From VRUE01 sp035556755 (GTDB lineage: Bacteria > Actinomycetota > Thermoleophilia > Solirubrobacterales > 70-9), in the NCBI GenBank assembly GCA_035556755.1, contig DATMEP010000020.1, positions 1 to 38,527 on the forward strand: a stretch of 38,527 nucleotides of DNA, given 5' to 3'. Position numbers and translations under genes: made by a program. The notes beneath the pieces were generated by a model. The model had not been told where the DNA came from. It saw nothing but the letters and a program-made list of their open reading frames with translations, and ran no database searches. Shown piece after piece: positions 24,026 through 32,919 of this stretch (position 1 is the first letter of the stretch; every line of letters begins with the position of its first letter).

Positions 24026-24891
24026 GGGTGCACCGTCCGGGCGCCCGCGGCCGGCTTCGTGCAGAGGAAGATCTCCTCCTCGCCAAACGCGTCGTCCTCT
24101 TCGCGCCGCAGCCCGAGACGACCGATCGTGCGCTCGTCGAAGCCGTCGAGGTAGCGATCCGCGCGCACCGCGAAGCCCGCCTCCCCCAGGCGGTCGGCGT
24201 AGTCGCTTCCGTAAAGGCGGACGTGGTCGCTCTGACCGAAGACCCGGTGGCGATCCTCGGGCGTCACCACGGTGGGGTCTTCGAGCGTCGTCGTGCGCCT
24301 GTAGTCGACCGGGCACATCAGGATCGCCCAGCCGCCGGGCACGAGGACACGGTGGATCTCGGCCAGCGCCCGGCGGTCGTCCTCGACGTGCTCGAGCACG
24401 TGGTTGCAGATCAGGAAGTCGAAGCTCTCGTCCGGGAAAGGGATGTCCATCACGTCGAGCTGGTGGTCGGCCAGGGCCGAGTCGAAATCGCCGGTCACGT
24501 AATGCAGCCCGTCCGTCTTCCCGAAGCGGCGGAGGAAGGTGTACTCGGGCGCGACGTGGAGCATCGCCCCGTCCCTTTCGAAGAGGTCCGTCTCCCGTTC
24601 GAGGAAGAGCTGCAGGACGCGGTGCCGCTCCAGCGCCCCGCAGCGCGGGCATTTCGCCTGCGTGCGGCCGCGGTGCGGCAGGAAGCGGGAGAAGGTCGAC
24701 TCGCAGCAGGGGCACTCGACCGCGTCGCCGCGGTTGCGGGCGCCGCGAACAGCTCCCAGCAGCCGGTGGCGGCGCGCGCCGGGCATCAGCTTCAGCAGGG
24801 CGCGCTTGAAGCGGGAATCCTCGACGGCGCCGTGCTCGGCGCCGAACGCGGGACGGCTCGGTATCTCCACGCTCTGCGCCCTGGTGCTCAC
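24022..24891 (-). CDS. SAM-dependent methyltransferase with N-terminal zinc-ribbon-like region
   Basis: About 289 residues. Cysteines C60, C62/C63, C81 and C84 (ECPCC and KCPRCG) form a probable zinc ribbon. The class I methyltransferase core follows: MDIPFPDESFDFLICNHVLEHVEDDRRAL, then HRVLVPGGWAILMCPVD. The glycine-rich SAM motif I is weak (MLHVAPEYTFLRRF), as in many sugar methyltransferases of this type. In context it probably methylates the glycan or its end, which in some systems stops chain growth. Starts with GTG; a 76-nt divergent gap separates it from the plus-strand GT2 gene. Confidence 0.85.
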   Translation of the reverse strand: MSTRAQSVEIPSRPAFGAEHGAVEDSRFKRALLKLMPGARRHRLLGAVRGARNRGDAVECPCCESTFSRFLPHRGRTQAKCPRCGALERHRVLQLFLERETDLFERDGAMLHVAPEYTFLRRFGKTDGLHYVTGDFDSALADHQLDVMDIPFPDESFDFLICNHVLEHVEDDRRALAEIHRVLVPGGWAILMCPVDYRRTTTLEDPTVVTPEDRHRVFGQSDHVRLYGSDYADRLGEAGFAVRADRYLDGFDERTIGRLGLRREEDDAFGEEEIFLCTKPAAGARTVHP

Positions 24892-24967
24892 GCCTCACTG
24901 AACGGGCACGGAGACCCCGCTCTTGCGGCGCAAGATCGCCTCGCGGGGGGCCGTTGATACCGCGGAT

Positions 24968-25870
24968 ATGGCTCAACGCCTGCTCGTCATCTCACCGGTC
25001 CGCAACGAGGCCGACCACCTGGAGCGCGTCGCGCGCGCGATGGCCGCGCAGACGCGGCCGCCCGACCTCTGGCTGCTCGTCGACGACCACTCGACCGACG
25101 GCACCTACGAGATCGCCGAGCGGCTCGCAAACGAGTTCCCCTTCATCGACGCGGTGCGGGCACCCGAGCACCCGCCACTGGCCAACCCCCGCGACCGGCT
25201 TGCCTCGGCGGCGGCCCCCCGCACGTTCAACTTCGGGCTGGAGAGCGTCGAGTGGCAGGCGTTCACCCACCTCAGCAAGCTCGACGGCGACATGGAGCTG
25301 CCGCCCGAGTACTTCGAGCGCATCCTCGGCGAGTTCGATTCCGACCCGAGCCTGGGCATGGCCGGGGGCCTGCGCACCGAGCTGGTCGACGGCCAGTGGT
25401 GGCTGGAGCGGATCCCCACCGAGCACCACGTCCCCGGCGCCCTGAAGTGCTACTCGCGCGAGTGCTTCGAAGCGATCGGCGGCATGCAGGAACGGCTTGC
25501 CTGGGACGCGATCGACGAGAAGCTCGCCCGCATGCACGGCTATCGCACCCGCACCTTCGAGTACCTGGTCGCCGTCCACCACCGCCCTTGGGGCAGCGCC
25601 GACGGCACTCTGCGCGGGCGCGCCCGCTACGGCACCGCGGACTACATCTCCCAGGCCCCCTTCTACTGGGCAGTGCTCCGGGCGTGCAAGTTCGCCGCCG
25701 CGAAGCCACGCGGAATCGGGGGCCTCGCCTTCCTCTACGGCTACGCCCGCGCCGCAGTCCGGCGGACGCCGCGCTTCGAGGACGGCGAGTTCCGCCGCGC
25801 GGTCCGCCGCGAGACCCGCGCCCGCGTCCTCGGCAGGCTGCCTCTCTCCTCGCGAACCGCGACCGGCTGA
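24968..25870 (+). CDS. Glycosyltransferase family 2
   Basis: About 300 residues. LLVISPVRNEADHLERVARAMAAQT and LLVDDHSTDGTYE are the GT-A nucleotide-binding segments; KLDGDMELPPEYFE near 105 is the metal-binding DxD equivalent. It lacks long membrane helices, so it is a cytoplasmic or peripheral enzyme. ATG 24968 is taken because the shorter form begins exactly at the family's usual N-terminus; no strong ribosome site is seen. First gene of the plus-strand run; its stop shares one base with the next ATG (TGATG). Confidence 0.88.
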   Translation: MAQRLLVISPVRNEADHLERVARAMAAQTRPPDLWLLVDDHSTDGTYEIAERLANEFPFIDAVRAPEHPPLANPRDRLASAAAPRTFNFGLESVEWQAFTHLSKLDGDMELPPEYFERILGEFDSDPSLGMAGGLRTELVDGQWWLERIPTEHHVPGALKCYSRECFEAIGGMQERLAWDAIDEKLARMHGYRTRTFEYLVAVHHRPWGSADGTLRGRARYGTADYISQAPFYWAVLRACKFAAAKPRGIGGLAFLYGYARAAVRRTPRFEDGEFRRAVRRETRARVLGRLPLSSRTATG

Positions 25871-26829
25871 TGTTCGACCGCCGTCCGGACCTCTCGGTCA
25901 TCGTCGTCACGCACAACGGCCGCGAGATGGCCCTGACGACGCTGCACTCGGCGCTGGCCGCCACCGGAGACGCCTCGGTCGAGTGGCTGGTCGTCGACGC
26001 GGCTTCCGGCGACGGCACCCCCGACGCGATCGAGCGAGACTTCCCCCAGGTGCGGGTCCTGCGCCGCGACAACCGCGGCTTCGCGGCCTCCAACAACGTC
26101 GCGCTCGAGCGGGCGCGGGGGCGCTACGTCCTCCTACTCAACCCCGACGTCGAGATCCGCTCCGGGACGTTCGGCGACCTGGTCGCGGCGATGGACGCGC
26201 GGCCCGAGCTGGGCCTCGCCAGCGTCGTCCTGCGCGGCGCCGACGGTGAGCTGCAGGCCTCGATCAGGCGCTTCCCCTCGCCGCTGCGAAGCCTCGGCGA
26301 GGCCCTCTTCTCCGCCCACTGGCCTGTCTTCCGCACGCTGCAGCAGGCCGACACGCGCGCCACCTGCTACCAGCACGAAGGCGACGCCGAGTGGCTGGTC
26401 GGGGCCTTCCTGATCGCCCGTCGCGAGGCGGTCGCGGCGGTCGGGCCGCTGGACGAGCGCTTCTTTCTCTACTCCGAGGAGATCGACTGGTGCTACCGCT
26501 TCTGGCAGGCCGGGTGGCCCGTCGCGCACCTGCCGGCGATGGTCGTCACCCATCACTCGGGCGAGGGCAAGCGAGGCGAGCTGATGCCCCAGCTAAGCCA
26601 CTCGCGCATGCTGTTCGCGGCCAAGCACTACGGCGCTGCGCGAAGGACCGGCATCCGTGCCGCCCTGGCCCTCGGGCACGCGATCCGGATCGTGGTCTTC
26701 GGCGCCGTTGCGGCGGTCCGCCCGGCCCAGCGGCGGCGGGTGCGCGCGGAGTGGGCCAGCCTGCGGGTGACCCTCGGCCTCTCGGCGCCGCCGCTCGGCC
26801 CCTACTCGCGATCGGCTGTGTCGGCATGA
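25870..26829 (+). CDS. Glycosyltransferase family 2, rhamnosyltransferase (WbbL)-like
   Basis: About 319 residues. Motifs: LSVIVVTHNGREMALTTL, VVDAASGDGTPDAI, RRDNRGFAASNNVALE, YVLLLNPDVEI (metal site) and FFLYSEEIDWCYRFWQAGW. This set is typical of WbbL-type rhamnosyl- and related transferases. C-terminal basic segment suggests membrane contact. Start and stop overlaps with both neighbours (TGATG, ATGA) show it is part of one coupled operon. Confidence 0.9.
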   Translation: MFDRRPDLSVIVVTHNGREMALTTLHSALAATGDASVEWLVVDAASGDGTPDAIERDFPQVRVLRRDNRGFAASNNVALERARGRYVLLLNPDVEIRSGTFGDLVAAMDARPELGLASVVLRGADGELQASIRRFPSPLRSLGEALFSAHWPVFRTLQQADTRATCYQHEGDAEWLVGAFLIARREAVAAVGPLDERFFLYSEEIDWCYRFWQAGWPVAHLPAMVVTHHSGEGKRGELMPQLSHSRMLFAAKHYGAARRTGIRAALALGHAIRIVVFGAVAAVRPAQRRRVRAEWASLRVTLGLSAPPLGPYSRSAVSA

Positions 26830-27944
26830 CCGCGAGCCACGGCGAACGCCACTACCTGGAGGAGCGCTACCGCGACTCCGGCGCGGGGCGCTCGCTGCCG
26901 ATGCGCGCCTACTACGGGCTGAAGCCGCTGCTGCCGCGCCGGCTGCAGATCGCAATGCGGCGCCTCTACGCCAAGCGCCAGGCCGAGACCGAGTTCCCCC
27001 GCTGGCCGATCGAGCCGCTGCTGGTCGAGCGCCGCCACTACGAGCTGCTCGCCGAGCTGGAGCGTCGCGGGACCGAGCGGCTGCCGACGATCGCCAGCTG
27101 GCCCGACGGCAAGCGCTTCGCCGCCGTCCTCACCCACGACGTCGAGGGCCCGGCCGGAGTCGCCAACGTGCGCCGGATCGTCGAGATCGAGCGCCGCCAC
27201 GGCTTCGTCTCCTGCTGGAACTTCGTCGCCGAGTGGTACCCGATCGAGGACGGGCTCTTCGACCACGTCCGCGCCGCCGGTTGCGAGATCGGCCTGCACG
27301 CGATCAAGCACGACTGCAAGCTGTTCGAGAGCCGCGCCAGCTTCGAGGCGGAGCTGCCCGCGATCCACCGCTACCTCGCCGAGTGGGACGCGGCAGGCTT
27401 CCGCTCGCCGGCGACGCACCGCAACCCCGACTGGATGCCGGAGCTGGGCGCCCTCTACGACAGCTCCTTCCCCGACACCGACCCGTTCGAGCCGCAGTCG
27501 GGCGGCTGCTGCTCGATCCTCCCCTTCTTCCTCGGCGAGATGGTCGAGCTGCCGATCACCCTGGTCCAGGACCACACCCTGTGGGAGATCCTGCGCCAGG
27601 ACACGATCGAGCTCTGGACGCAGAAGAGCGACTGGATCGTCGAGAACGGCGGCCTGATCAACCTGATCGTCCACCCCGACTACCTCGACACGCCCGCCCG
27701 CCTGCGCATGTACGAGGAATTCCTCGAGTACCTGGCGGCACAGCGCGACGGCTGGTTCGCGCTGCCCCGCGACGTCGCCGCCTGGTGGCGTACCCGCGAC
27801 GGCCTGCGCTGCGTCGAGGACGGCGGCGCGGCGCGGGTCGAGGGGAACGGCGCCGAGCGCGCCCGGATCGCCTGGGCCAGCCGCCGCGACGACGAGGCGG
27901 TCTTCGGGCTGGAGCCGGCGACGGCGACCCTGTCGGCCTCATGA
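26826..27944 (+). CDS. Polysaccharide deacetylase-like (NodB/CE4-type) protein
   Basis: About 372 residues. The first CE4-like motif is LTHDVE (H104, D105), the second is GLHAIKHD with H158 and H162, then RSPATHRNPDW near 193-203 and IVHPDY near 281. These match the metal-binding and catalytic pattern of carbohydrate esterase 4, with HDVE replacing the usual TFDDG. There is no signal peptide, so it may act in the cytoplasm on a lipid-linked or nucleotide-linked sugar, which is unusual for the family. ATG overlaps the upstream GT2 stop (ATGA) and its own stop overlaps the ATP-grasp start (ATGA). Confidence 0.82.
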   Translation: MTASHGERHYLEERYRDSGAGRSLPMRAYYGLKPLLPRRLQIAMRRLYAKRQAETEFPRWPIEPLLVERRHYELLAELERRGTERLPTIASWPDGKRFAAVLTHDVEGPAGVANVRRIVEIERRHGFVSCWNFVAEWYPIEDGLFDHVRAAGCEIGLHAIKHDCKLFESRASFEAELPAIHRYLAEWDAAGFRSPATHRNPDWMPELGALYDSSFPDTDPFEPQSGGCCSILPFFLGEMVELPITLVQDHTLWEILRQDTIELWTQKSDWIVENGGLINLIVHPDYLDTPARLRMYEEFLEYLAAQRDGWFALPRDVAAWWRTRDGLRCVEDGGAARVEGNGAERARIAWASRRDDEAVFGLEPATATLSAS

Positions 27945-29131
27945 GCAAGCGCAACGCAAGCGGCGGCGACGTCCCCGGGGCGATCGTCCTCGGTGGCGAC
28001 TACCAGGGACTCGGCATCGTTCGCAGCCTCGGTCGCCACGGCGTACCGGTGTGCGTGATCGACGACGAGCACTCGATCGCCCGCGTCTCCCGCTACACCG
28101 GCTGCTGGGCACGGATCGCCGATCTTGGCGACGAAGAGAAGCTGGTCGAGGACCTGCTCCGGATCGGCCGCGAGCGCGGCCTCGAGGGCTGGGTGCTCTT
28201 CCCGACCCGGGACGAGACCGTCGCGGCGATCGCCCGCAACCGCGAGCGGCTGGCGGGCGTCTTCCGCGTCCCCACCGCGGGGTGGGAGACGATCCGCTGG
28301 GCCTGGGACAAGCGCAGCACCTACGAGCTGGCCGAGTCGCTCGGGGTGCCGGCGCCGCGTACCTGGCAGCCGGCCTCCCTCGACCAGCTGGAGGAGATCG
28401 ACGCGCAGCCGCCGTTCGCGGTCAAGCCGGCGATCAAGGAGCACTTCTTCTACGCGACCGGGGCCAAGGCGTGGCGCGCCGACAGCGTCGAGGAGCTGCG
28501 CGACCTGGTCGCCAAGGCGACGGACATCGTCGGTTCCGGCGAGGTGCTGGTCCAGGAGCTGATCCCCGGCGACGGGCAGCAGCAGTACGCCTACTGCGCG
28601 CTCTACGAGGACGGCGAGCCGGTGGCGACGATGGTCGCCCGGCGGCTGCGCCAGCATCCGCCGGAGTTCGGCCGCGCCAGCACCTACGTGGAGACGATCG
28701 ACGAGCCGCAGGTCGAGGAGCTCTCGCGGCGGCTGCTCGGCCATATCCGCTTCAGCGGCCTGGTCGAGCTGGAGTTCAAGCGCGACCCCCGCACCGGCGC
28801 CTTCAAGCTGCTCGACTTCAACGCCCGCACCTGGGGGTACCACACGATCGCCGGCCAGGCCGGCGTCGACTTCCCCTACCTGCTCTACCGCCGTCAGCTG
28901 GAACAACCGGTCGAGCCGCAGCGCACCCGCAGCGGCGTCAGCTGGGTCCGCATCCTCACCGATCTGCCGACCGCGATCGCCGAGATCTGCCGCGGACGGC
29001 TGCGCGCCGGCGACTATCTGCGCTCGCTGCGCCGGGCCCAGGTCGAGGCGGTGTTCAGCCGAGAGGACCCGCTGCCGGGCCTGGCCGAGCTGGCGCTGAT
29101 TCCCTACCTCGTCTTCAAGCGCAGTGCCTGA
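27941..29131 (+). CDS. ATP-grasp carboxylate-amine ligase-like protein
   Basis: About 396 residues. N-terminal Rossmann-like part (AIVLGGDYQGLGIVRSLGRHG, then VLFPTRDETVAAIA), central ATP-binding lysine region (FAVKPAIKEHFFYATGAKAW), and magnesium-binding C-terminal part (LVELEFKRD and LLDFNARTWG). Family members join a carboxylate to an amine with ATP. Coupled to the deacetylase (ATGA), it may put an amino acid or amide on a uronic acid or amino sugar of the glycan; this is inference. No terminator was seen after it. Confidence 0.85.
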   Translation: MSKRNASGGDVPGAIVLGGDYQGLGIVRSLGRHGVPVCVIDDEHSIARVSRYTGCWARIADLGDEEKLVEDLLRIGRERGLEGWVLFPTRDETVAAIARNRERLAGVFRVPTAGWETIRWAWDKRSTYELAESLGVPAPRTWQPASLDQLEEIDAQPPFAVKPAIKEHFFYATGAKAWRADSVEELRDLVAKATDIVGSGEVLVQELIPGDGQQQYAYCALYEDGEPVATMVARRLRQHPPEFGRASTYVETIDEPQVEELSRRLLGHIRFSGLVELEFKRDPRTGAFKLLDFNARTWGYHTIAGQAGVDFPYLLYRRQLEQPVEPQRTRSGVSWVRILTDLPTAIAEICRGRLRAGDYLRSLRRAQVEAVFSREDPLPGLAELALIPYLVFKRSA

Positions 29132-29155
29132 GTCAAGTAGGAAATTAGTGCCAAG

Positions 29156-29186
29156 TTGACATAACGTCGCGCATTCGGGGTAGTTT
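29156..29186 (+). promoter_or_regulatory. Housekeeping-type promoter for the beta-helix gene
   Basis: TTGACA at 29156-29161 and TAGTTT at 29181-29186, spacer 19 nt (18 if GTAGTT). The flanks are locally AT-rich compared with the surroundings. The gene then starts at ATG 29232 after AGGGGG. This makes the beta-helix gene separately expressed from the glycosyltransferase operon. Confidence 0.55.
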
Positions 29187-29231
29187 CAACCATCGTCTTG
29201 AGCGTTCCAGTCTGGTGCCGATAGGGGGCAT

Positions 29232-30782
29232 ATGCAGGGCTTTTCACGTCAGGCAAGGCTCATCCGCACCGTTTGCGCACTGATCGCGGCGATTCTCGTT
29301 GCCACCGCCCTCTCGTCCCCCGCCGCCTCCAAGCCCTTCCTTCACAAGTCACAGGCCACGCGCTCGACCGACTTCGACCGCGACGGCCTGGGCAACTGGG
29401 TCGAGCTCTACCGCACCAGAACCCACCCCCGCAAGGCCGATACCGATGGCGACGGCCTCCGCGACGGGGTGGAGGTGAGACGGACCAGGACCAATCCCCG
29501 CCGCGCCGACAGCGACGGCGACGGCATCCCCGACGGAGTCGAGATCCGCCGCGGGCTCAATCCACGCAAGGCGAACACCCGAGCCGGCTCGCCGGGCGCC
29601 ACCGCCGGAGTGCTCTCCGCCCCCTCCCCGCAACCGGCTTCCAGCAGCGAGCCGAGCCCGTCACCTTCGGATCTGCCGCCGCCTCCCCCATCGCCCCCTC
29701 CGTCCGGATGCGTCGAGGGCGCCACCGACGCGGCCACGGCCGCCCAGGTGCGCTCCGCGGTGCAGGCCGGCGAGGACGTCTGCATCGTCGCCGGCGTCGG
29801 CAACGTCGATCTCGACGACCTCGGCGCCAGCCCGGTGACGATCTCCACCGACGGCGGCTCGATGGGCTTCGTCGGCATCGACGACACCACCGACCTGACG
29901 ATCCAGAGCGCCCGTTTCCGCTCGGTCGAGCTGCGCGAGGCGCACCGGACCAGGCTGCTCGGCAACACGATCGGCGGCTCGGGCCCGTCCGACCGGGAGT
30001 CCGACCAGCTGATCTTCATGCCGAGCGAAAGCAACGACGTCGCGATCGAACACAACGACATCGGCTGGACCGAAGCCGACGACTCCGGCAACACCGGCTA
30101 CGGCTGCCGTTGCTACGGGGAGACCAACAACCTGCGCTTCGTCGCCAACCGCGTCCACGACATCGCCGCCGACGGCTTCCAGGGATCGAACGGCTCCAAC
30201 GTCCTCATCGACCGCAACGAGATCGGCCCGGTCGGCGCAACCCCGGGCTCGGACTCGCACTCCGACAACATCCAGATCGTCGGCAACGGGCCGAACCTGC
30301 GGATCACCAACAACTGGATCCACCACCAGGGCTACTACGAAGGCACCGTCGTCGGCAACGCCGGCTCGACCTACATCCACGGCGGCACCTCCAACTCGGT
30401 CCTCTACGAGAACAACCTGATCCAGATCGCCCGCGGCCGCACCGAGATATGCGGGCTGGGAACCGGCGGCACCTCGCGCTCGAACATCACGGTCCGCCGC
30501 AACACCTGGGTCGAAGGCGGCCAGACCTTCAACAACTTCCCCGGCTTCGCCTGGGAATGCGACAGCGGCACCGGCAACGCGGTCGAGCGCAACGTCGCGG
30601 TCGACCCCGACGGCGGCTTCGCCCTCACCGGTTCGAGCGGCTCCGCCACCTTCTCCGACAACATCTGGGGCGAACCGACGGCCGTCACCCTCGACGCCGA
30701 CGGCAACTGCACCTCGGCCGAATGCAACCCGGCCGGGCAAGAGCCGATCGGCTACCGCAAGCCCTCAGGCGTCCACTGGTAG
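29232..30782 (+). CDS. Secreted right-handed beta-helix protein with thrombospondin type 3 repeats
   Basis: About 516 residues. Signal peptide of about 33 residues (LIRTVCALIAAILVATALSSPAAS). Residues 46-112 hold three calcium-binding TSP3-like repeats (DFDRDGLGNWVE, DTDGDGLRDGVE, DSDGDGIPDGVE), then a Ser/Pro-rich linker. The rest is a parallel beta-helix of the pectate-lyase-like type (repeated N-rich turns such as LLGNTIGG, IEHNDIG, FVANRVHD, IDRNEIG, ITNNWIHH, VRRNTWV). Such proteins often bind or cleave polysaccharides, so it may trim or anchor the polymer. No catalytic residues could be assigned. Its last 18 bp overlap the convergent polymerase gene. Confidence 0.85.
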   Translation: MQGFSRQARLIRTVCALIAAILVATALSSPAASKPFLHKSQATRSTDFDRDGLGNWVELYRTRTHPRKADTDGDGLRDGVEVRRTRTNPRRADSDGDGIPDGVEIRRGLNPRKANTRAGSPGATAGVLSAPSPQPASSSEPSPSPSDLPPPPPSPPPSGCVEGATDAATAAQVRSAVQAGEDVCIVAGVGNVDLDDLGASPVTISTDGGSMGFVGIDDTTDLTIQSARFRSVELREAHRTRLLGNTIGGSGPSDRESDQLIFMPSESNDVAIEHNDIGWTEADDSGNTGYGCRCYGETNNLRFVANRVHDIAADGFQGSNGSNVLIDRNEIGPVGATPGSDSHSDNIQIVGNGPNLRITNNWIHHQGYYEGTVVGNAGSTYIHGGTSNSVLYENNLIQIARGRTEICGLGTGGTSRSNITVRRNTWVEGGQTFNNFPGFAWECDSGTGNAVERNVAVDPDGGFALTGSSGSATFSDNIWGEPTAVTLDADGNCTSAECNPAGQEPIGYRKPSGVHW

Positions 30783-32189
30783 AGGCGCCGGCGCCACCCG
30801 GGGCCGCGACACGGCTCTGGATCGCGATCGCGATCGCGATCGCTGCGCCACCGGCACCTCCACCGAGGCGGCGCAGGTGCAGATCGCGGCAAGGAAGAGG
30901 AAGAGGTAGGGCGCCTGCGAAAAGCTGAGCACGTCGTAGAGCGCCGCCGCCACCCCGAAGGCGAGGCAGCCGGCTCCGGCGGCGAGGGCGGGTGGGCCAC
31001 GCAGCGGGTTGTCGGAGCGGATCACCGAGCGCACCAGCAGCAACGGCGTGATGATCATGGCGAGGAAGGCGACCAGGCCCAGAGCTCCCACCTGGTAGAC
31101 CTCGCCCAGGTACTCGTTGTCGAAGATCCGGTAGGTGTCGATACGAGACGAGTCGTGGGTCCCGAAGCCGCGGCCGAGCAGCGGGTTGCTGAGCAGGTCG
31201 GGGACGACCGCCGGGTAGTCGCCGGTGCGCCCCAGGGTCGAGTCCTTGTTGCCGGCGCCGCTCAGCGCCGAGACCGAGCTGAAGCTGCCGCCGGAGGCGG
31301 CAAGGGCGATCACCAGCGCGACGATCCCGAAGGGAGCGAGGCGGAGGAACTGGCGCGGTCGCAGAGCGAACAGCGCCAGCAGCGCAAAGGCCGGCACCAC
31401 CACACCGGATTTTCGCTGGGTGACGAGGGCGCCGGCGACCATCAGGCAGGCGGCGGCGCCCCAGACGATGCGGCGGCGCACGGCGGGCGCGATCGCCGCC
31501 AGCACGACCGCGAACGGCAATGCCATCCCGAGCAGCGACGTGACAGAGAGCGCGTGCCTGGTCGGCCCGGTGATCAGGGGCCGCCCGGGCGATCTCGGAT
31601 CGCGGCTGATGTCGGTAGGCGCCGGGTCGACGGTGGCCAGCGGCGACAACACGGTCGTCGCGGTCGAGTAGAAGACGTTGTAGCCGGTTTTCTGCTCGTA
31701 GATCGTCCCCGCCGCCGTGATCGTGGCGAGGACGACGATCAACACCATGAACGGGCGCAGCTCGGCGACTCGCAAGGTCACGGTGACGATCGCGAAGATC
31801 GCCACCAGCCCGAGCAGCACGGCGAATTTTTTCTGCGCGAATTCCCATTCGCCGAGGTTGGTGATCCGCCCGACGTTGACCGCGATGCTCGCCACCGCGA
31901 CGAAGACGAAGGCGGTCAGCCCGGCGGCCCAGCCGCGCGAGCGCAGCCGCCGGACGTTCTCGCGGCGACCGATCAAGCCACCGATCGCCCACACGGCGAC
32001 GATCAGGGCGACGAAGAAGCGATCGAGGTCGGAGCTGAAGGGCAGGCTCACCTTCGGGTGGATCGCTTCGAACGGGACCAGGAAGACCATCACGAGGAAG
32101 GCCGCGATCAGCCACGGCAGCGGCCGGCGGGTGCGTGGCCAGGCGTCGCCTTCGACCGGCTCAGGCGGCGGCAACTCCCCCGCCTCCAT
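30765..32189 (-). CDS. O-antigen ligase/polymerase-like membrane protein (Wzy/WaaL family)
   Basis: About 474 residues with 10-12 hydrophobic helices (first LPWLIAAFLVMVFLVPF) and a large periplasmic-type loop holding ALSGAGNKDSTLGRTGDYPAVVPDLLSNPLLGRGFGTHDS. That loop (R-rich, with NPLLGRGFGT) is the Wzy_C/O-antigen-ligase hallmark. It should polymerise repeat units or attach the chain to its carrier. ATG 32189 is chosen; GTG 32204 is an alternative, and either way it overlaps the upstream Wzz gene by about 30 nt. The C-terminus ends with an Arg-Ser run from a hexamer repeat. Confidence 0.85.
   Translation of the reverse strand: MEAGELPPPEPVEGDAWPRTRRPLPWLIAAFLVMVFLVPFEAIHPKVSLPFSSDLDRFFVALIVAVWAIGGLIGRRENVRRLRSRGWAAGLTAFVFVAVASIAVNVGRITNLGEWEFAQKKFAVLLGLVAIFAIVTVTLRVAELRPFMVLIVVLATITAAGTIYEQKTGYNVFYSTATTVLSPLATVDPAPTDISRDPRSPGRPLITGPTRHALSVTSLLGMALPFAVVLAAIAPAVRRRIVWGAAACLMVAGALVTQRKSGVVVPAFALLALFALRPRQFLRLAPFGIVALVIALAASGGSFSSVSALSGAGNKDSTLGRTGDYPAVVPDLLSNPLLGRGFGTHDSSRIDTYRIFDNEYLGEVYQVGALGLVAFLAMIITPLLLVRSVIRSDNPLRGPPALAAGAGCLAFGVAAALYDVLSFSQAPYLFLFLAAICTCAASVEVPVAQRSRSRSRSRAVSRPRVAPAPLPVDA
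30820..30843. repeat. Hexanucleotide repeat (GATCGC)x4
   Basis: Four perfect copies in the 3' end of the polymerase gene, read on the minus strand as an Arg-Ser run. Because the unit is 6 bp, slippage would add or remove dipeptides without shifting the frame. Confidence 0.9.
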
Positions 32190-32919
32190 CCTCGCGCCAG
32201 CCACGGGCGATCGTCTGGGCCGGGATCAGCAGCATGCACCAGCCCACCAGCACGGCGACGAAGACGAGCGTGGCGATTTGCAGGTTCGCTCCCTCGTTGA
32301 CGACCCCACCGGTCGCGTGCCCCAGCTGGCGGATCTCCACCTGCCTGTTTTCGGGAGTCTGCTGCCGGGCCTGGAGGCGGTCGATGTAAGTGCGGAGCGC
32401 CATCGGCGCCGCCGCCGCCAGCGCCAGCGCCTTGTCCTCGCTGGGGGCCTGTGCGAAGACCGAGACGATCGGCAGGTCGGGGTTGTTCTCGAACCGCAGC
32501 CGGTAGAGGGCGCGCTCGCCGATGATCTGGGAGCTGCGCTGCTCCGCGGTGGGCCCCTGGTGGAAGGTGGCGACGTTGAGGTCGTAGGGGCCCTGGGCCT
32601 CGATCGCGTTGGCCGGGAACCCGGCCTCCTTGGCGATCAGGGCGATCGCGGCCGGGGTCGCGAGGAAGCGGGCGAAGACGCTGGCCCTGGTCTCGAGCGG
32701 GTCGAGGTCGCTGGCGACGTCGGCGAAGGCCGAATCGGGGGTGTCGACCAGGATCTGGGTCGACGCCGTGGCGAACACGTTGGTGCGGCTCTCCAGCGAG
32801 GGCGGGGCGAGGCCGACCTTGTAGACGCTGAGCAGGGCCGCGACAAGCGCGACCGCCGCGCCGAGCGCCACCAGGCGGCGGCGGCGCCAGAGGATCCTCA
32901 TGGTTCGCGTCAGCTCCAT
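32161..32919 (-). CDS. Wzz/YveK-like chain-length-determinant protein (second copy)
   Basis: About 252 residues: N-terminal membrane helix (RLVALGAAVALVAALLSVY, about 15-35), a long extracytoplasmic part, and a C-terminal helix (LQIATLVFVAVLVGWCMLLIPA, about 216-238). This two-helix plan with an APPS(L) segment after helix 1 fits the polysaccharide co-polymerase family. It has no fused tyrosine-kinase domain. It follows the first copy directly (TAG then ATG, no gap) and overlaps the polymerase gene, so all three form one unit controlling polymer length. Confidence 0.78.
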   Translation of the reverse strand: MELTRTMRILWRRRRLVALGAAVALVAALLSVYKVGLAPPSLESRTNVFATASTQILVDTPDSAFADVASDLDPLETRASVFARFLATPAAIALIAKEAGFPANAIEAQGPYDLNVATFHQGPTAEQRSSQIIGERALYRLRFENNPDLPIVSVFAQAPSEDKALALAAAAPMALRTYIDRLQARQQTPENRQVEIRQLGHATGGVVNEGANLQIATLVFVAVLVGWCMLLIPAQTIARGWREDGGGGVAAA

